From the NCBI GenBank assembly GCA_012934845.2, contig WNNJ02001618.1, forward strand, positions 62,001-126,000: DNA of 64,000 nt, read 5' to 3'. The stretch comes from Pomphorhynchus laevis (taxonomy: Eukaryota > Acanthocephala > Palaeacanthocephala > Echinorhynchida > Pomphorhynchidae). Below are positions 20,408 through 30,245 of this stretch, in pieces; position 1 is the stretch's first letter; each line of letters begins with the position of its first letter. The notes under the pieces are model-generated. The model was not told where the DNA came from. It ran no database searches and saw nothing but the letters and a program-made list of their open reading frames with translations. Made by a program: the position numbers and the translations under genes.

Positions 20408-20454
20408 AATAATATGCACACTAGTCAGAGCCCTTGTATCTCGGGATGACTGCT
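20408..20454 (-). repeat. 47-bp segment shared by the 5' flanks of A and B
   Basis: The same 47 bases occur at 23773-23819 without a visible difference, although A and B are well diverged in coding sequence. Near A it can form nested stems: 20398-20403 with 20428-20433 (GGGCTC/GAGCCC) and 20381-20385 with 20440-20444 (CCGAG/CTCGG). CTAG words could add a pseudoknot. It may be target sequence, a 5'-UTR module or a structured RNA. Confidence 0.7.
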
Positions 20455-20552
20455 GGAAAGTCGATTGTATGTTTATAAGAAACCAAAATTTTTTTTATGT
20501 ATTTAATTTTTTTTTCAATTTATTTTCTTTATTAGTAAAACATAAAATTAAA

Positions 20553-20572
20553 GGTAACCCTCTAATGGGCCC
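20553..20572 (-). other. Conserved 3'-UTR motif, copy B
   Basis: The sense sequence GGGCCCATTAGAGGGTTACC lies about 45 bases after the stop. It is the same motif as in A and g, with substitutions at the positions that vary across the family. Confidence 0.8.
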
Positions 20573-20615
20573 TATTTGTCAATTCAACAAAAAAAATAAT
20601 TATCTGTATGTGTAG

Positions 20616-22811
20616 TTATGCAAAAACTGGACGATGAAACGCCGATCTGGATCCTCTAATGCACCGGGATACCATCCTTGCGAGACGGATGCCTATTCTA
20701 CAACGCAGCGTTGAAATTACATCCGAATACTTAACCTCTGCTCTTTCGGCGATAGTATTCGCAATTTTTTTCAGAAGACTTTCCGTGCCCTTACCTGCAC
20801 CTCCAGAGTTCGACAACACATCAGGAATGAAAGATGCTCTTTCAATTTCGGTTATTCTTTCTAGATATTTATTTCTTTTTCGGCTTTCGTGATACTCAAA
20901 ACACGCACTCGGATTCCTTGATAAATTCGACGGCGCGAGCGCATTAAAAATGCAAACATCTATTAAAGTACGTTCCGTCTTGTAACCAAACAATCCGTTG
21001 CATGATATGTCCAATCTCGCTTCTTTATCCTTAGTAGTTGTTTGTTTCAAGAAAGTTACATTTGAAGAAACAGGCGCTAGTCGAGGTTCGATTTGTACAG
21101 ATGGACATATCTCAGTAAGCGTGTATGCTAAGAAATCCCGTACCACGTCATGTCTCATAGATGGAAGTCCACCAAGTGAACACGAAAGCGAGTGCGCCAG
21201 AGAATTTACTGTACCACATTGACAATAGGACGGAGCGCTTTTTGGAAGAAAACCGTATCGCGCCGCAATAGCGTCTCGAAATTCATCGTTGCTTAGCCTT
21301 GAATTCCTTTCATGCGATGGATAAACTGAAAGCCATGATGATGCACCTTTGACTGACGAGTGTTCTATTGACCTTCTCAATAAATGATTGCAATTATCGA
21401 GAATATTATTGCGATTAATTTTACAACGGGAGATATTTTGAGCGCGGATTAGTTTAATTATCGTATCTTGTTTTCCTTTTAGTGATTCGCCGGAGTAACC
21501 TTCCAAACATGGAGCGCATAGGGAAGTAGATGATTCATATTCCGATTGAACCAATGCTGAAGGATCACGTATACTTACGCCACCGTCCCTGTAACTGAGG
21601 CAAAGCGTTCTCCATATAAATTCATCACTTGAAAGATCGATATTAAACAGCTTAGATATCATCATTTTTATTCTTTCAGACAGAGGACCAATCCAATCTA
21701 CAGAACATGCACAAGTCCTCAGGAGATGCGACCATTTGTGCTGAATTGATCTGATAAAAGCCGTATACGCAACCTGAACATCGAGTTCACCCATATCTAC
21801 CAACCGTTCAATGGAATTCGATATATCCTGCACAAATGATGATACAAACTGCTTAACGTAAGCGTATTTACCGATCGGGGAACCGAGAATTTTCACACCG
21901 TTTTCCATTATCGGAATATTGGTGTCACTGAATTCTGTTTGTAGCGATGTACTGTCATATCCGTTAGAGTAGATTTTACATTTTTCGGGATTGATGTAAA
22001 AACCATACTTCGGACCAAGCAACATTAACATTTTGAAAGCCGCCTTAACCATACTAGGCGGACCAACCATATTACCATCATCAGCATACCATAATTGTTC
22101 AACATTGGGGCATTTTTTTATAAGCCGGTATATTAATGGTAGCGTTGCGGCACTGAAAGCAGCCATTGAAAAAACATCACCCTGTGTAAATCCTTCTGAA
22201 GACCATATGTATTCGTTTCCTGTAGCCATTCGAGTAGGATCTCTATACAAGTTTGACAATACGACTGATAATGCTGGACAAATATAAGGCATATTACGTA
22301 AAGCCAATTTTCTATTAATGCGATTAAAAGCATTGTCCGCGTCGATGGTGAGAAGTATGTTGTTCTCATTAGAAAGATGTGTTTTCAGAGCATGAATAAC
22401 ACATTCAGTTCCGGCCCGATGTGATGCACAATATTGTATAGAACCACATGCGTGTTGCAGCTGAGGCTGAACAACTTTGAGTATGGCCTTCGAAATAATT
22501 CTTCTGGAGACATCCCCGATACCTATTGGACGAATGCCATGAAGTTTGCTTAGTGGAATTAGTCGGCTTGTGGTAAAAGCCTCCATCGAAGTTTTAGGTA
22601 TTTTACAAGTTGACAAATGCTTTGAGAAGAGAGCCAGTGCATCCGCTAGATTTCGCGACTCAGTTCCAAACGTAGATAGCATTGCGATCCATGCCTTCGC
22701 ATCAAGGCCAGATGGGCCTGCTCCACCACTCATTCTACAAGCAGCCGTGATAATTGAATCTGCGTCAATCGAGTCGAATGCTATCGGATGGAAGACTGCA
22801 TCGTTTTTCAA
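20616..22811 (-). CDS. CXC-REL protein copy B, RT and endonuclease part
   Basis: About 730 codons are open. They contain GGAGPSGLD, RT motif A (LLTIDADNAFNRINRKLALR), GFTQGDVFSMAAF and YADD (QLWYADDGNMVG). The CCHC motif is CQCGTVNSLAHSLSC, and RHDVVRDF follows it. The endonuclease core is ARLDISCNG and then LIDVCIFNALAPS. The C-terminal Ser/Arg tail ends FHRPVFA. Apart from the frame offset at its start it looks functional, and it should be read as the continuation of the upstream part. Confidence 0.9.
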   Translation of the reverse strand: MKNDAVFHPIAFDSIDADSIITAACRMSGGAGPSGLDAKAWIAMLSTFGTESRNLADALALFSKHLSTCKIPKTSMEAFTTSRLIPLSKLHGIRPIGIGDVSRRIISKAILKVVQPQLQHACGSIQYCASHRAGTECVIHALKTHLSNENNILLTIDADNAFNRINRKLALRNMPYICPALSVVLSNLYRDPTRMATGNEYIWSSEGFTQGDVFSMAAFSAATLPLIYRLIKKCPNVEQLWYADDGNMVGPPSMVKAAFKMLMLLGPKYGFYINPEKCKIYSNGYDSTSLQTEFSDTNIPIMENGVKILGSPIGKYAYVKQFVSSFVQDISNSIERLVDMGELDVQVAYTAFIRSIQHKWSHLLRTCACSVDWIGPLSERIKMMISKLFNIDLSSDEFIWRTLCLSYRDGGVSIRDPSALVQSEYESSTSLCAPCLEGYSGESLKGKQDTIIKLIRAQNISRCKINRNNILDNCNHLLRRSIEHSSVKGASSWLSVYPSHERNSRLSNDEFRDAIAARYGFLPKSAPSYCQCGTVNSLAHSLSCSLGGLPSMRHDVVRDFLAYTLTEICPSVQIEPRLAPVSSNVTFLKQTTTKDKEARLDISCNGLFGYKTERTLIDVCIFNALAPSNLSRNPSACFEYHESRKRNKYLERITEIERASFIPDVLSNSGGAGKGTESLLKKIANTIAERAEVKYSDVISTLRCRIGIRLARMVSRCIRGSRSAFHRPVFA

Positions 22812-23635
22812 GGGGAAGAAAGGATGGCATCTTCGTCAAGTAATGCAGGCTCTGGATGCTTGTCGAGAAGAAGTTGCCGTACTGTTTTATCCTCAATAGC
22901 ATCATCGATATCCAAAGGTATACCAACTCCAGGTTCCAAATCCAATAACCTTACGGCAGTTGTCAAACGCCCGTTAAGAACGAGCTTTCTGAATGAGCGA
23001 CGCCAGTCGTCCTCGATATTATCAATTTTGTTTCTTTTGGAATTTTGATATTGCAGATAGCGGGCTTCGCCTAGTAGTGCATCATAATTACCGGTCTGCC
23101 AAGATTCCATCCTTCTCTGTATAAGTTCTTTTGTTTGCTTCATTTTTGAGTTTCGGCATCGTTGTAGCACGAGTTGAGGTAAAATAATCGCCAATTTAAG
23201 AGAACAACTGTCAGATGCTGCAAATTCATAGATGCGAGCCATTTCGGAAATAAACGATTTCGACGCTTGACACCTTGGTAGTCTTAACAAATTCGGCTTC
23301 CAGAGTGCCACTTCCGTGAATATCACATCGATGTATTCAGGTGAAACACTGTTTTGATGAGATATTGACGCTTCACATTGTATGTCGTCGTTGTGGACTG
23401 GTTGGATTGGATGGACGTATTCGTTATTAAAGGTGTTATTCCGATGTCCATCGTTACAATGATTTGTGTTTATATTGGTAATATCCGCAGGATTTTCGAG
23501 TTTATTAAGGCAGTGTGCTGCCGAACAATTTGTACAAGGATGTTTCGCTCTTGCACATTTACAGTTTTTGCATTTAGCTGTCTGTCCATTACACGTACAG
23601 CATTTGTATATAGAGGATGGGACACCTCGAGGCAT
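22808..23635 (-). CDS. CXC-REL protein copy B, N-terminal part
   Basis: The first 275 codons begin MPRGVPSSIYKCCTCNGQTA and complete the Cys cluster with CKNCKCARAKHPCTNCSAAH. The linker follows (ALWKPNLLRLPRCQASKSF; RMESWQTGNYDALLGEARYL; GRLTTAVRLLDLEP). The frame ends at TGA just after EDAILSSP, where homology continues in the -1 frame (LKNDAVFHP). A one-base loss at CCTTGAAAAA is the simplest explanation. Confidence 0.88.
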   Translation of the reverse strand: MPRGVPSSIYKCCTCNGQTAKCKNCKCARAKHPCTNCSAAHCLNKLENPADITNINTNHCNDGHRNNTFNNEYVHPIQPVHNDDIQCEASISHQNSVSPEYIDVIFTEVALWKPNLLRLPRCQASKSFISEMARIYEFAASDSCSLKLAIILPQLVLQRCRNSKMKQTKELIQRRMESWQTGNYDALLGEARYLQYQNSKRNKIDNIEDDWRRSFRKLVLNGRLTTAVRLLDLEPGVGIPLDIDDAIEDKTVRQLLLDKHPEPALLDEDAILSSP

Positions 23636-23737
23636 GCTTGTGTGTTATAGTGTATGTATGTTAGAGGAAATTGATGATGTAAATTTGATTGTAATCAGTT
23701 ATAATTCAGTGATTTTGTAAGTAGTTTATTAAGCAGC

Positions 23738-23911
23738 TGTATGTTATTTTATTGTATGTTTATTAGAAACCAAATAATATGCACACTAGTCAGAGCCCTT
23801 GTATCTCGGGATGACTGCTTGAATTTTGGTTTAAACTCGTTGTCCCGACCACAGATTCCGGATGCACAGTGATATGTATGTTATTTTATTGTATGTTTAT
23901 CAGAAACCAAA
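23738..23911 (-). repeat. Direct repeat at the C/B junction
   Basis: A 37-base sequence containing TTGGTTTCTAATAAACATAC is present at 23738-23774 and again at 23875-23911 with one difference. The unit between them includes the 47-bp segment also found upstream of A. This could be a target-site duplication, or the 5' end of an extra, almost fully truncated copy between C and B. Confidence 0.75.
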
Positions 23912-24001
23912 TTTTTTTAAGGTCAATTTTTTATGTATTTAATTTTTTTTAAAGAGAAAAATTTATTTATAAAACTAAAACAAATAAAGTTAGATCAATA
24001 A

Positions 24002-24880
24002 TTAGCTGCTCTCGTCAGCCTCACTGATGGCTACAACGTTGTTTCGGGTTTTGTTAACGGATCCTGGTTTTGTTCTTGCGCTTCGAAGACACGCGCTGGC
24101 TGAACGGGAGATCCCAAAGGCGACACGGCGCTTAATGCGTGACACGATGTGCGCGTACGATTCATTTCCTCGGCGAGCCTTAACTGCAGCAATTTTCTGG
24201 AATAACCCATTCGCCTCCTTTCCCATGCCACCGGATGATTAAAAAATGAGTGGAATAAATTTGCCATTTTCAACAGTCTCGATTCTTTCCCAATATTTTG
24301 AATTCTTTCTGGACGAGTTATATTCGAATGCGGAGTCAACAGATTTGGAAACGGTCGATTGAGCAAAAATGCTAAATAGATTGACGTCAAAAAACGTCCG
24401 CTCGAATCTCTCATTTCCCAATCCTCGACATGATATGTCCAGTCGAGCACCCAGGTCACGACTGGTCGCGTTGTTTTCAAAATTCAAAGTATCTGGGACA
24501 GGTTGCAGTCTAGGTTCAGTCTCAACGTCACGACTAACTGACGTTAACTCCTTTACAATTATGTCGCGAACCGCATCGTGCCTTATTGATGGCAGACCAC
24601 CTTTGCGACAAGATAGTCCATGGCTCAAGGTCATTAAGTCACCACATGGACATATGGAACCAACCAAATCCCGCGGGGTTTGACCATAGCGTGCGGATAG
24701 GGCATCCGTAAACTCTTTCGCTGACAAATGAAAGTGCTCACTTTTCAATGGAAGGGCACTTAGCCATGATGACGCACCATTTCTCTGGGCATGTTTTATT
24801 GCAGTCCGCACAGTCGTGTCCATTTTTTGAATCGTATCTGACAAACGACAGTTTAGTGAAGTTATGCGACCCGTTGCCAA
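24002..24880 (-). pseudogene. CXC-REL protein copy C, endonuclease part
   Basis: The segment contains NGASSWLSALPL, a CCHC motif (CPCGDLMTLSHGLSC), RHDAVRDI, and the REL core ARLDISCRG with FFDVNLFSIFAQS. A single TAA at 24239-24241 interrupts the conserved PLIF-SSGGMGKEA stretch. The remaining C-terminal tail is open to 24002. Confidence 0.88.
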
Positions 24881-27117
24881 ACATTGAACCAGTTTCGATT
24901 GAGAGTTTCGTAAAGCTTGTCCTGTAATTCCAGACTCGTATGTGTATGGCTGATTGCTAGCGAAAAATCATAATCTAGTGAGGATGTAACTACAGGGTCA
25001 TGTACTCCCAGTCCGCCTAAACTTAATGGAGATGTCAAAATAGTATCCCATCCATTTTCGGTTGGCAACCCTGTCATTTTTGGCAAGAGTTTATCCCTTA
25101 ACAGACCAGAAACAATTTTCAACTGATCGGTGTTGCAATCTATCGTTCTTGTTATGTATGTCCACTTCGATTGGATTGCTTTTGTAAGGCCTATGTATGC
25201 AACATGAGGGTCAACATTTGCTACTTCAGCCAAGCTTTCGAGAAGACTAACCCAACCATCGACGCATTGGCTGACTTTCATTGCTTCATATTGTGGTGTA
25301 CCAATAGCGGAGCCTAGTACTGATATTCCATATATACTGATCTCTATATCGGGCGAAGGGTGTTGGTCGATTTCGAGGCTTCGATGTGAAAGCAGTTTTG
25401 ATTTGCTTGGATTCACTATATAGCCATACTTTGGACCTTCCCTCATTAAAACATCCCACACTTTCTTGATATTCGGTAGGTCTCCGACAAAATTAGCGTC
25501 ATCGGCATACCACACCTGATGAACGTTAGGAACGCGTTGGTGAATTTTGTCTATTAGCGGTAGTGAAGCCAGAGAAAAACATGGCATTGCGAAGGGGTCG
25601 CCTTGAGTAAAACCCTCCTCAGATAGCAAAGTATCGGTTCCGACAGCCCACATTGAAGGATTTTGATATAAGTTATGCAATATACAGGATAATGACGGGC
25701 ATATGAATTTGAGATTATGGAGAGCTGCTTGTCTGTTTATTTTGTTGAACGCATTAGTCGCATCGATTGAAAGGAGACACGAATCGGGGTTTTTTTTGTA
25801 CAAAGATCGAAGCTTGTGGACGGCATGCTCAACACCACATCTTTGACCTGCAGCTGTTTGAACATTTCCTGCGACATCCTGTATGTCATCTCTTACAAGG
25901 GTGAGGATGGCCTTTGAGATTATTCGTCGAGATGTGTCCGAAATGCCTATTGGACGGATACCACCATTGCTCTTTTTCAATGCGATCAGTCTGCAGCTCG
26001 TAAACGCTTCTAAGATTTTTGGCGGGATCGGCTCGGTTGCAATCCAAATTGCGAAACTTGCCAGCGACTGTGATAACATTTGAGATTGAACTCCGAAATG
26101 GGTTAGCATATGTTGCCAGGCAGTGGAATCAAGACCTGACGGACCTGCACCGCCTTTGGTTCGCCCGCACGCAGAAAGGATACTATTCTCGTCAATGGCG
26201 TAAAAGCGGCTGGCGTGATGCTCTTTGGAGTTTGGATGCATCGATGTGAGCAACACTTCGTTTGACGGAATTTGCGCTGAGGGATGAAGGTCCTGAAGTC
26301 TCGATAGAACTGATCTTCCATTTACGATTTCATCAGGGCGTAACACGGCTGATAATGATTTTTGTTCTAAAACAGAAGTGGAAGCTGTCACCTTTCCTGA
26401 TGTTAGAAGTTGCTGGTAGCGACGTATCCAATCTTTGCAATTTTGTGTTCGTTTGCTTGCTAGGTGGCGCTGATAGTAGTGAGCCTCCTTGTACAGAACT
26501 CCATATTCCTCCTCACACCAGCTTTTCAGAGGTTTCTCCAGGACTTTTCGGATGGAGGAAACCCTAGCGGTCGGAATACGTTGTAAGATAAGCTGGGACA
26601 ATACGACTGCCTTTTTTAGATAAGATATGTCATGATCACGTTCGTGAATTGCTTTTGAATACAACGATGCGAGGGTAGCAACAAAACGATGACTAGCTGA
26701 GCATACAGGGAGGATAAAAAGATTCGGTGCCCAGTGGGAGACATTATAGTAGATATCATCAATGCTCAATGTCATTTGATTTGGGGCATGTGCACTTTCG
26801 TGGAAATGTAAATTAGGACTCCTATTTGCGATGTTTTTATCATTTGAAAGTATTGATGTTGTCGGGTTTCCCGAGTTTGTTTCTATTTGGCATGTGCTAC
26901 TGTCAACATTGTAATATGTATCAGCTTGTAAATCCCCCGTTCCCTTTGCAACAAGTACGCTCGCTTGTAACGTTTGAAGGATGCCGTTCCGGCAGTTAAT
27001 CGCTCTGCAATTGAAACATGACGTTTTGCTCTTTGCGCATTTACAACCCTTGCATCTAGCTGCAGGACCATTACACGAACAACAAGGGATCACTGATGAA
27101 GGTTTTCCTCGTACCAT
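24862..27117 (-). CDS. CXC-REL protein copy C, N-terminal and RT part
   Basis: The 751 codons start MVRGKPSSVIPCCSCNGPAA with the Cys cluster CKGCKCAKSKTSCFNCRAIN. The linker (VSHWAPNLFILPVCSASHRF) and GGAGPSGLDS follow. RT motif A is CLLSIDATNAFNKINRQAAL, then GFTQGDPFAMPCF and YADD (QVWYADDANFVG). The frame ends in the thumb region; a frame change near 24870 moves homology to the next segment. Confidence 0.9.
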   Translation of the reverse strand: MVRGKPSSVIPCCSCNGPAARCKGCKCAKSKTSCFNCRAINCRNGILQTLQASVLVAKGTGDLQADTYYNVDSSTCQIETNSGNPTTSILSNDKNIANRSPNLHFHESAHAPNQMTLSIDDIYYNVSHWAPNLFILPVCSASHRFVATLASLYSKAIHERDHDISYLKKAVVLSQLILQRIPTARVSSIRKVLEKPLKSWCEEEYGVLYKEAHYYQRHLASKRTQNCKDWIRRYQQLLTSGKVTASTSVLEQKSLSAVLRPDEIVNGRSVLSRLQDLHPSAQIPSNEVLLTSMHPNSKEHHASRFYAIDENSILSACGRTKGGAGPSGLDSTAWQHMLTHFGVQSQMLSQSLASFAIWIATEPIPPKILEAFTSCRLIALKKSNGGIRPIGISDTSRRIISKAILTLVRDDIQDVAGNVQTAAGQRCGVEHAVHKLRSLYKKNPDSCLLSIDATNAFNKINRQAALHNLKFICPSLSCILHNLYQNPSMWAVGTDTLLSEEGFTQGDPFAMPCFSLASLPLIDKIHQRVPNVHQVWYADDANFVGDLPNIKKVWDVLMREGPKYGYIVNPSKSKLLSHRSLEIDQHPSPDIEISIYGISVLGSAIGTPQYEAMKVSQCVDGWVSLLESLAEVANVDPHVAYIGLTKAIQSKWTYITRTIDCNTDQLKIVSGLLRDKLLPKMTGLPTENGWDTILTSPLSLGGLGVHDPVVTSSLDYDFSLAISHTHTSLELQDKLYETLNRNWFNVWQRVA

Positions 27118-27391
27118 TGTAACTGGAACAAACTGTGAGAATTGTCAAGATTCGATCGGTTTGAAAAGTTTTCACGTACTCCGGGAGAGCCCTGGACGTA
27201 CGACTTCGTTGACGTGTGTAAATTTAGATGGTGTATACTGTTTTCACGTAATCTTTTTGAGTTGCCGACTGTAGAATTTTGTAAGATTTGTGAAACGCAG
27301 TCCTTGTATGTTAATTTATTGTATGTTATTTTATCTCAAATGTAAGAACTTTAATAACCAATACTTTTTTAACGTATTTAATGTATTTAAT

Positions 27392-28136
27392 AATAATAAT
27401 AATGCAGAGGTTTATTATCCCATTTAAGCCTCTCGGCATAGGGCAAAATAAATAAATAAATCAAAATCAAAGTACAAAAGTTGTTCTGTATCCAATGAGA
27501 AATCTGGACATGATGACTGCCTTGCATGGGTGTGTAGAAACTGCATATAAACATTTACGAAATTACAAAAGCCCTTGATCAATCTGTTTCAATGGCATAG
27601 ATGACAAAAACGAGCAGTTGAAAACATGTAGTAACTCAGAGCACTGTTGCGAGCAAAATCGGCAAAAGCAATTCGAGCAGCGAGAATGAAAAGGAAGCCG
27701 AATTGAGCAAAATTTACTGTGGTATCCGTCTAAGGACAAACGCCAAATAAGCGGCCGCTTAATATAATTAGGGTTCCTCCAAGCCGATTGCGTGTAAGCG
27801 GGAGAACTGTATATATCGGGATCTAATTTCGCAACCTTGGAATTGAAGAGATGTAGGCTCGTTAAATAGCTATCAGTTTCATCTAAATTAAACATTCTTC
27901 GTAATTTTATTGAGAGTGGGAAAGATCTACTGAGAACAGCAACGGCTGTTGACGAAGACTTCGGAGAAACACCAACAATTCGCTTTAGAAAACGCCAGAA
28001 ACACTTATCAATCATTTGAAAGTCGGTCGTTGTTAAATCCGACCAGAAACATCGAAGCCCGTAACTCAATATTGGAAGAAGCATTACGTCAAAATACCTA
28101 ATCGCTCCATCATACGAAAGCGAACCAATAATAATA
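27392..28136 (-). mobile_element. LINE 3' fragment between AAT repeats
   Basis: The fragment has the RT thumb and C-terminal region and a 3' UTR with AATAAACC. It is bounded on both sides by (AAT)n tracts (27392-27406 and about 28127-28140). It separates copy C from the + strand copy h. The clade is uncertain (Jockey/R1/CR1-like). Confidence 0.75.
27563..28130 (-). pseudogene. LINE RT C-terminal region with a Cys/His motif
   Basis: The open antisense frame includes VMLLPILSYGLRCFWSDLTT, DKCFWRFLKRIVGVSPKSSS, and near the end CFCRFCSQQCSELLHVFNC, a CCHC arrangement typical of LINE C-termini. Catalytic RT motifs lie upstream and are missing, so this is a 5'-truncated copy. The open frame runs past the element boundary by chance. 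Confidence 0.75.
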
Positions 28137-30226
28137 ATAAAGCAGTTCTGCAAGATCCACTGCCAAATGTTGTCGAGCACCATCCTATACTTTTTGAGAG
28201 TATATCCGCGGAACAAATAGTCGAGGCCAGTAGACGAACTCAAGATGCAGCAGGTCCGTCTGGGATTGATGCGAAATCCTGGCGTGATATGCTTTGCACG
28301 TTTGGCCTTTATTCTGAAAAACTCGCATCAAGCCTCGCAAATTTCGCGATAACTTTAACTACAAAAGAATTAAATCCATATGTACTTAAGGCCTTCACTG
28401 CAAGTCGACTCATACCACTAGACAAATCACCTGGAATAAGACCTATAGAAATAGGTGAAGTATCACGAAGAATTATAGGCAAAGTTCTATTAAGACGTAT
28501 CAGTAAAGACCTGCAGGGTGTTGCGGGATGCTATCAACTATGTGCAAATCAAAGCTGTGGAGTTTAAGCAGTCATTCATTCTGTAAGGCATATTAATAAC
28601 GAGAATGAAGAATTTAGCATTTTGAAATTAGATGCAAGTAATGCTTTTAATAACGTAAATTGAAAGCTTGCCCTGGTAAATATTAAAAAGGTTTGCTCTT
28701 CATTGACAATTGTTTTAAGAAATATTTATGGTTGCTCTGCAAGTTTGTCTGTAGACGGAGATTTTCTCTACTCAAATGAGGGATTTATATAGGGTGATCC
28801 ACTCTCAATGATTGCGTATGCTGCATCATCTCTGCCATTAATTCAACGGCTTCTAGCTGCCGCTCCAGGCGTTAGTCATAGATGGTTCGCGGATGATGGG
28901 ATATGCGTTGGCAATGTAAATGATTTATTAAAAGTATGGAACCTATTAAGTAAGATTGGACCATATTTCGGCTTACGTTTAAATGAAAATAAATGCAAGT
29001 TACTAGTTCACGAAAATAATATGTAATGCGGATATAATTTTTAAGGGAACGGGAGTAGAAATAAACGATCATGGTCTTCAAATTTCGGGGTCTGCAATTA
29101 GTGAGGAGGATTTTGTGTCAAAATTTTTACGCAGAAAAGTTGAAAAATTGGGAGTTTATTTTGGCAAGATTAACTCTCGCAGCGAATGAATTTCCGCAGG
29201 AAGCCTACACAGCTCTCACATAAACGCTTTAGTGTAAATGGAATCATGTACAACGTACATGTAAACCTAAGGGAGATGAATTCCTTTGTCTTTCCGAAAA
29301 ATTACGAACAGAAATCTTACCAGCCATAACAGGAATTAATCAAATGAGTAATTATGAGTTTCGCACTGTGACAATGCCACTTCGTTTCGGTGGTCTAGGA
29401 GTGATTGACCCGAAATTAAATGCTAATAGAAATTATAACGATTCTATTCGAATATGTACACCCATACTAAATGGTTTAAATAGAATTAATTTATTGGAAG
29501 TGCAAATAAAAATAAGAAAGCAAATAAGACGATAAATATTTTTTTAAGAAATGATTGACAAATCACAAAAAGACCAGTACTCAAAATTAATCAAAATGAA
29601 CGGGCGTCGTCTTAGTTATCTGCCAAACCAATAAAGCGTATAAGGTATTACCTTTCAAGAAGAGAATTTCGTGATGCAATTGCAGATATGGCATGAAACC
29701 GACGGAGGCACAAAACCTATGTCGATTTCGAGAAAAATTCAACATACATCATTCACTTTCGTGCAAAACAGGTGGCATGCCAACAGTACGCCATAATATC
29801 GTGAGAGATTTATTAGCGAAAGAGCTTACAAAAGTATGTCGTTCTGTATCGGTGGAGCCACATTTGATACCTTTGAGTGATGAGGTTGTTTTCGACAATT
29901 CCACTACATTAACGGATGAGAATGCAAGGGTGGTTAGTTGCCTGTCATGGTTTATATGGTGATCTGTCGGAGCAGTCCTTAATGGACATTTGTATTTTCA
30001 GTCACTTAGCTCCGTCGTACTCATCTGACCGAATAGGAAACCCATTCAATTACCATGAATCAAAGAAAATAAGTAAATATGAAGAGAGAATTGCACTTTA
30101 TGAAGGGCACCTTTTTACCCGATTGTGATTGCAGCAAATGGTGCACTTGGTTTATCAACCCAATGTGTTCTTAAACAAATAGCAAGACTATCGAAGAATT
30201 ACAACGAAACCATCAAACATTTATGG
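28137..30226 (+). pseudogene. CXC-REL LINE copy h, decayed RT and endonuclease
   Basis: The copy starts near AVLQDPLPNVVEHHPILFES and has AAGPSGIDAKSW, SRLIPLDKSPGIRPIEIGEV and RT motif A (LKLDASNAFNNVN). The catalytic segment reads WFADDG, so Tyr of YADD is Phe. Endonuclease pieces follow: a degraded CCHC, VRHNIVRDLLAKELTKVCRS, and MDICIFSHLAPSYSSD near 29980. At least six stops or frame changes occur. It ends at 30226 in NYNETIKHL, close to where the related fragment e also ends. Confidence 0.85.
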
Positions 30227-30245
30227 GTATAAATATAGATTAATT

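Larger units (their letters stand above)
17247..20490 (-). mobile_element. CXC-REL LINE copy A, full length with intact ORF
   Basis: The element has a 5' region of about 125 bases, a single 992-codon ORF and a 3' UTR of about 135 bases. The 3' UTR holds the motif at 17312-17329 and a tail ending AAATTAAATACATAATAA. It is the third member of a head-to-tail series C, B, A, g on the - strand. Its first bases, TTGGTTTCTTATAAACATAC, resemble those of B. Confidence 0.9.
20490..23776 (-). mobile_element. CXC-REL LINE copy B, full length with one frame change
   Basis: The 5' region starts TTGGTTTCTAATAAACATAC and is about 140 bases long. The ORF spans 23635 to 20616, and the 3' UTR carries the motif at 20553-20572 and a tail with TTAAATACATAAAAAA. 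Copies C and A adjoin it on either side in the same orientation. The proteins of A, B and C are clearly different subfamilies, so this is not a simple segmental duplication. Confidence 0.9.
23912..27356 (-). mobile_element. CXC-REL LINE copy C, nearly full length
   Basis: The element starts near 27356 with TTGGTTATTAAAGTTCTTAC, followed by a 5' UTR of about 230 bases. The ORF runs from 27117 to 24002. The 3' end is short (about 90 bases), with AAATTAAATACATAAAAAAT but without the 18-nt motif seen in most copies. Two coding lesions are visible. Confidence 0.9.

Noticed and set aside
27563-28243. One 226-codon gene
   Set aside because: The last part of the frame runs over the AAT boundary into the + strand CXC-REL copy h, so it is chance extension of a LINE fragment.
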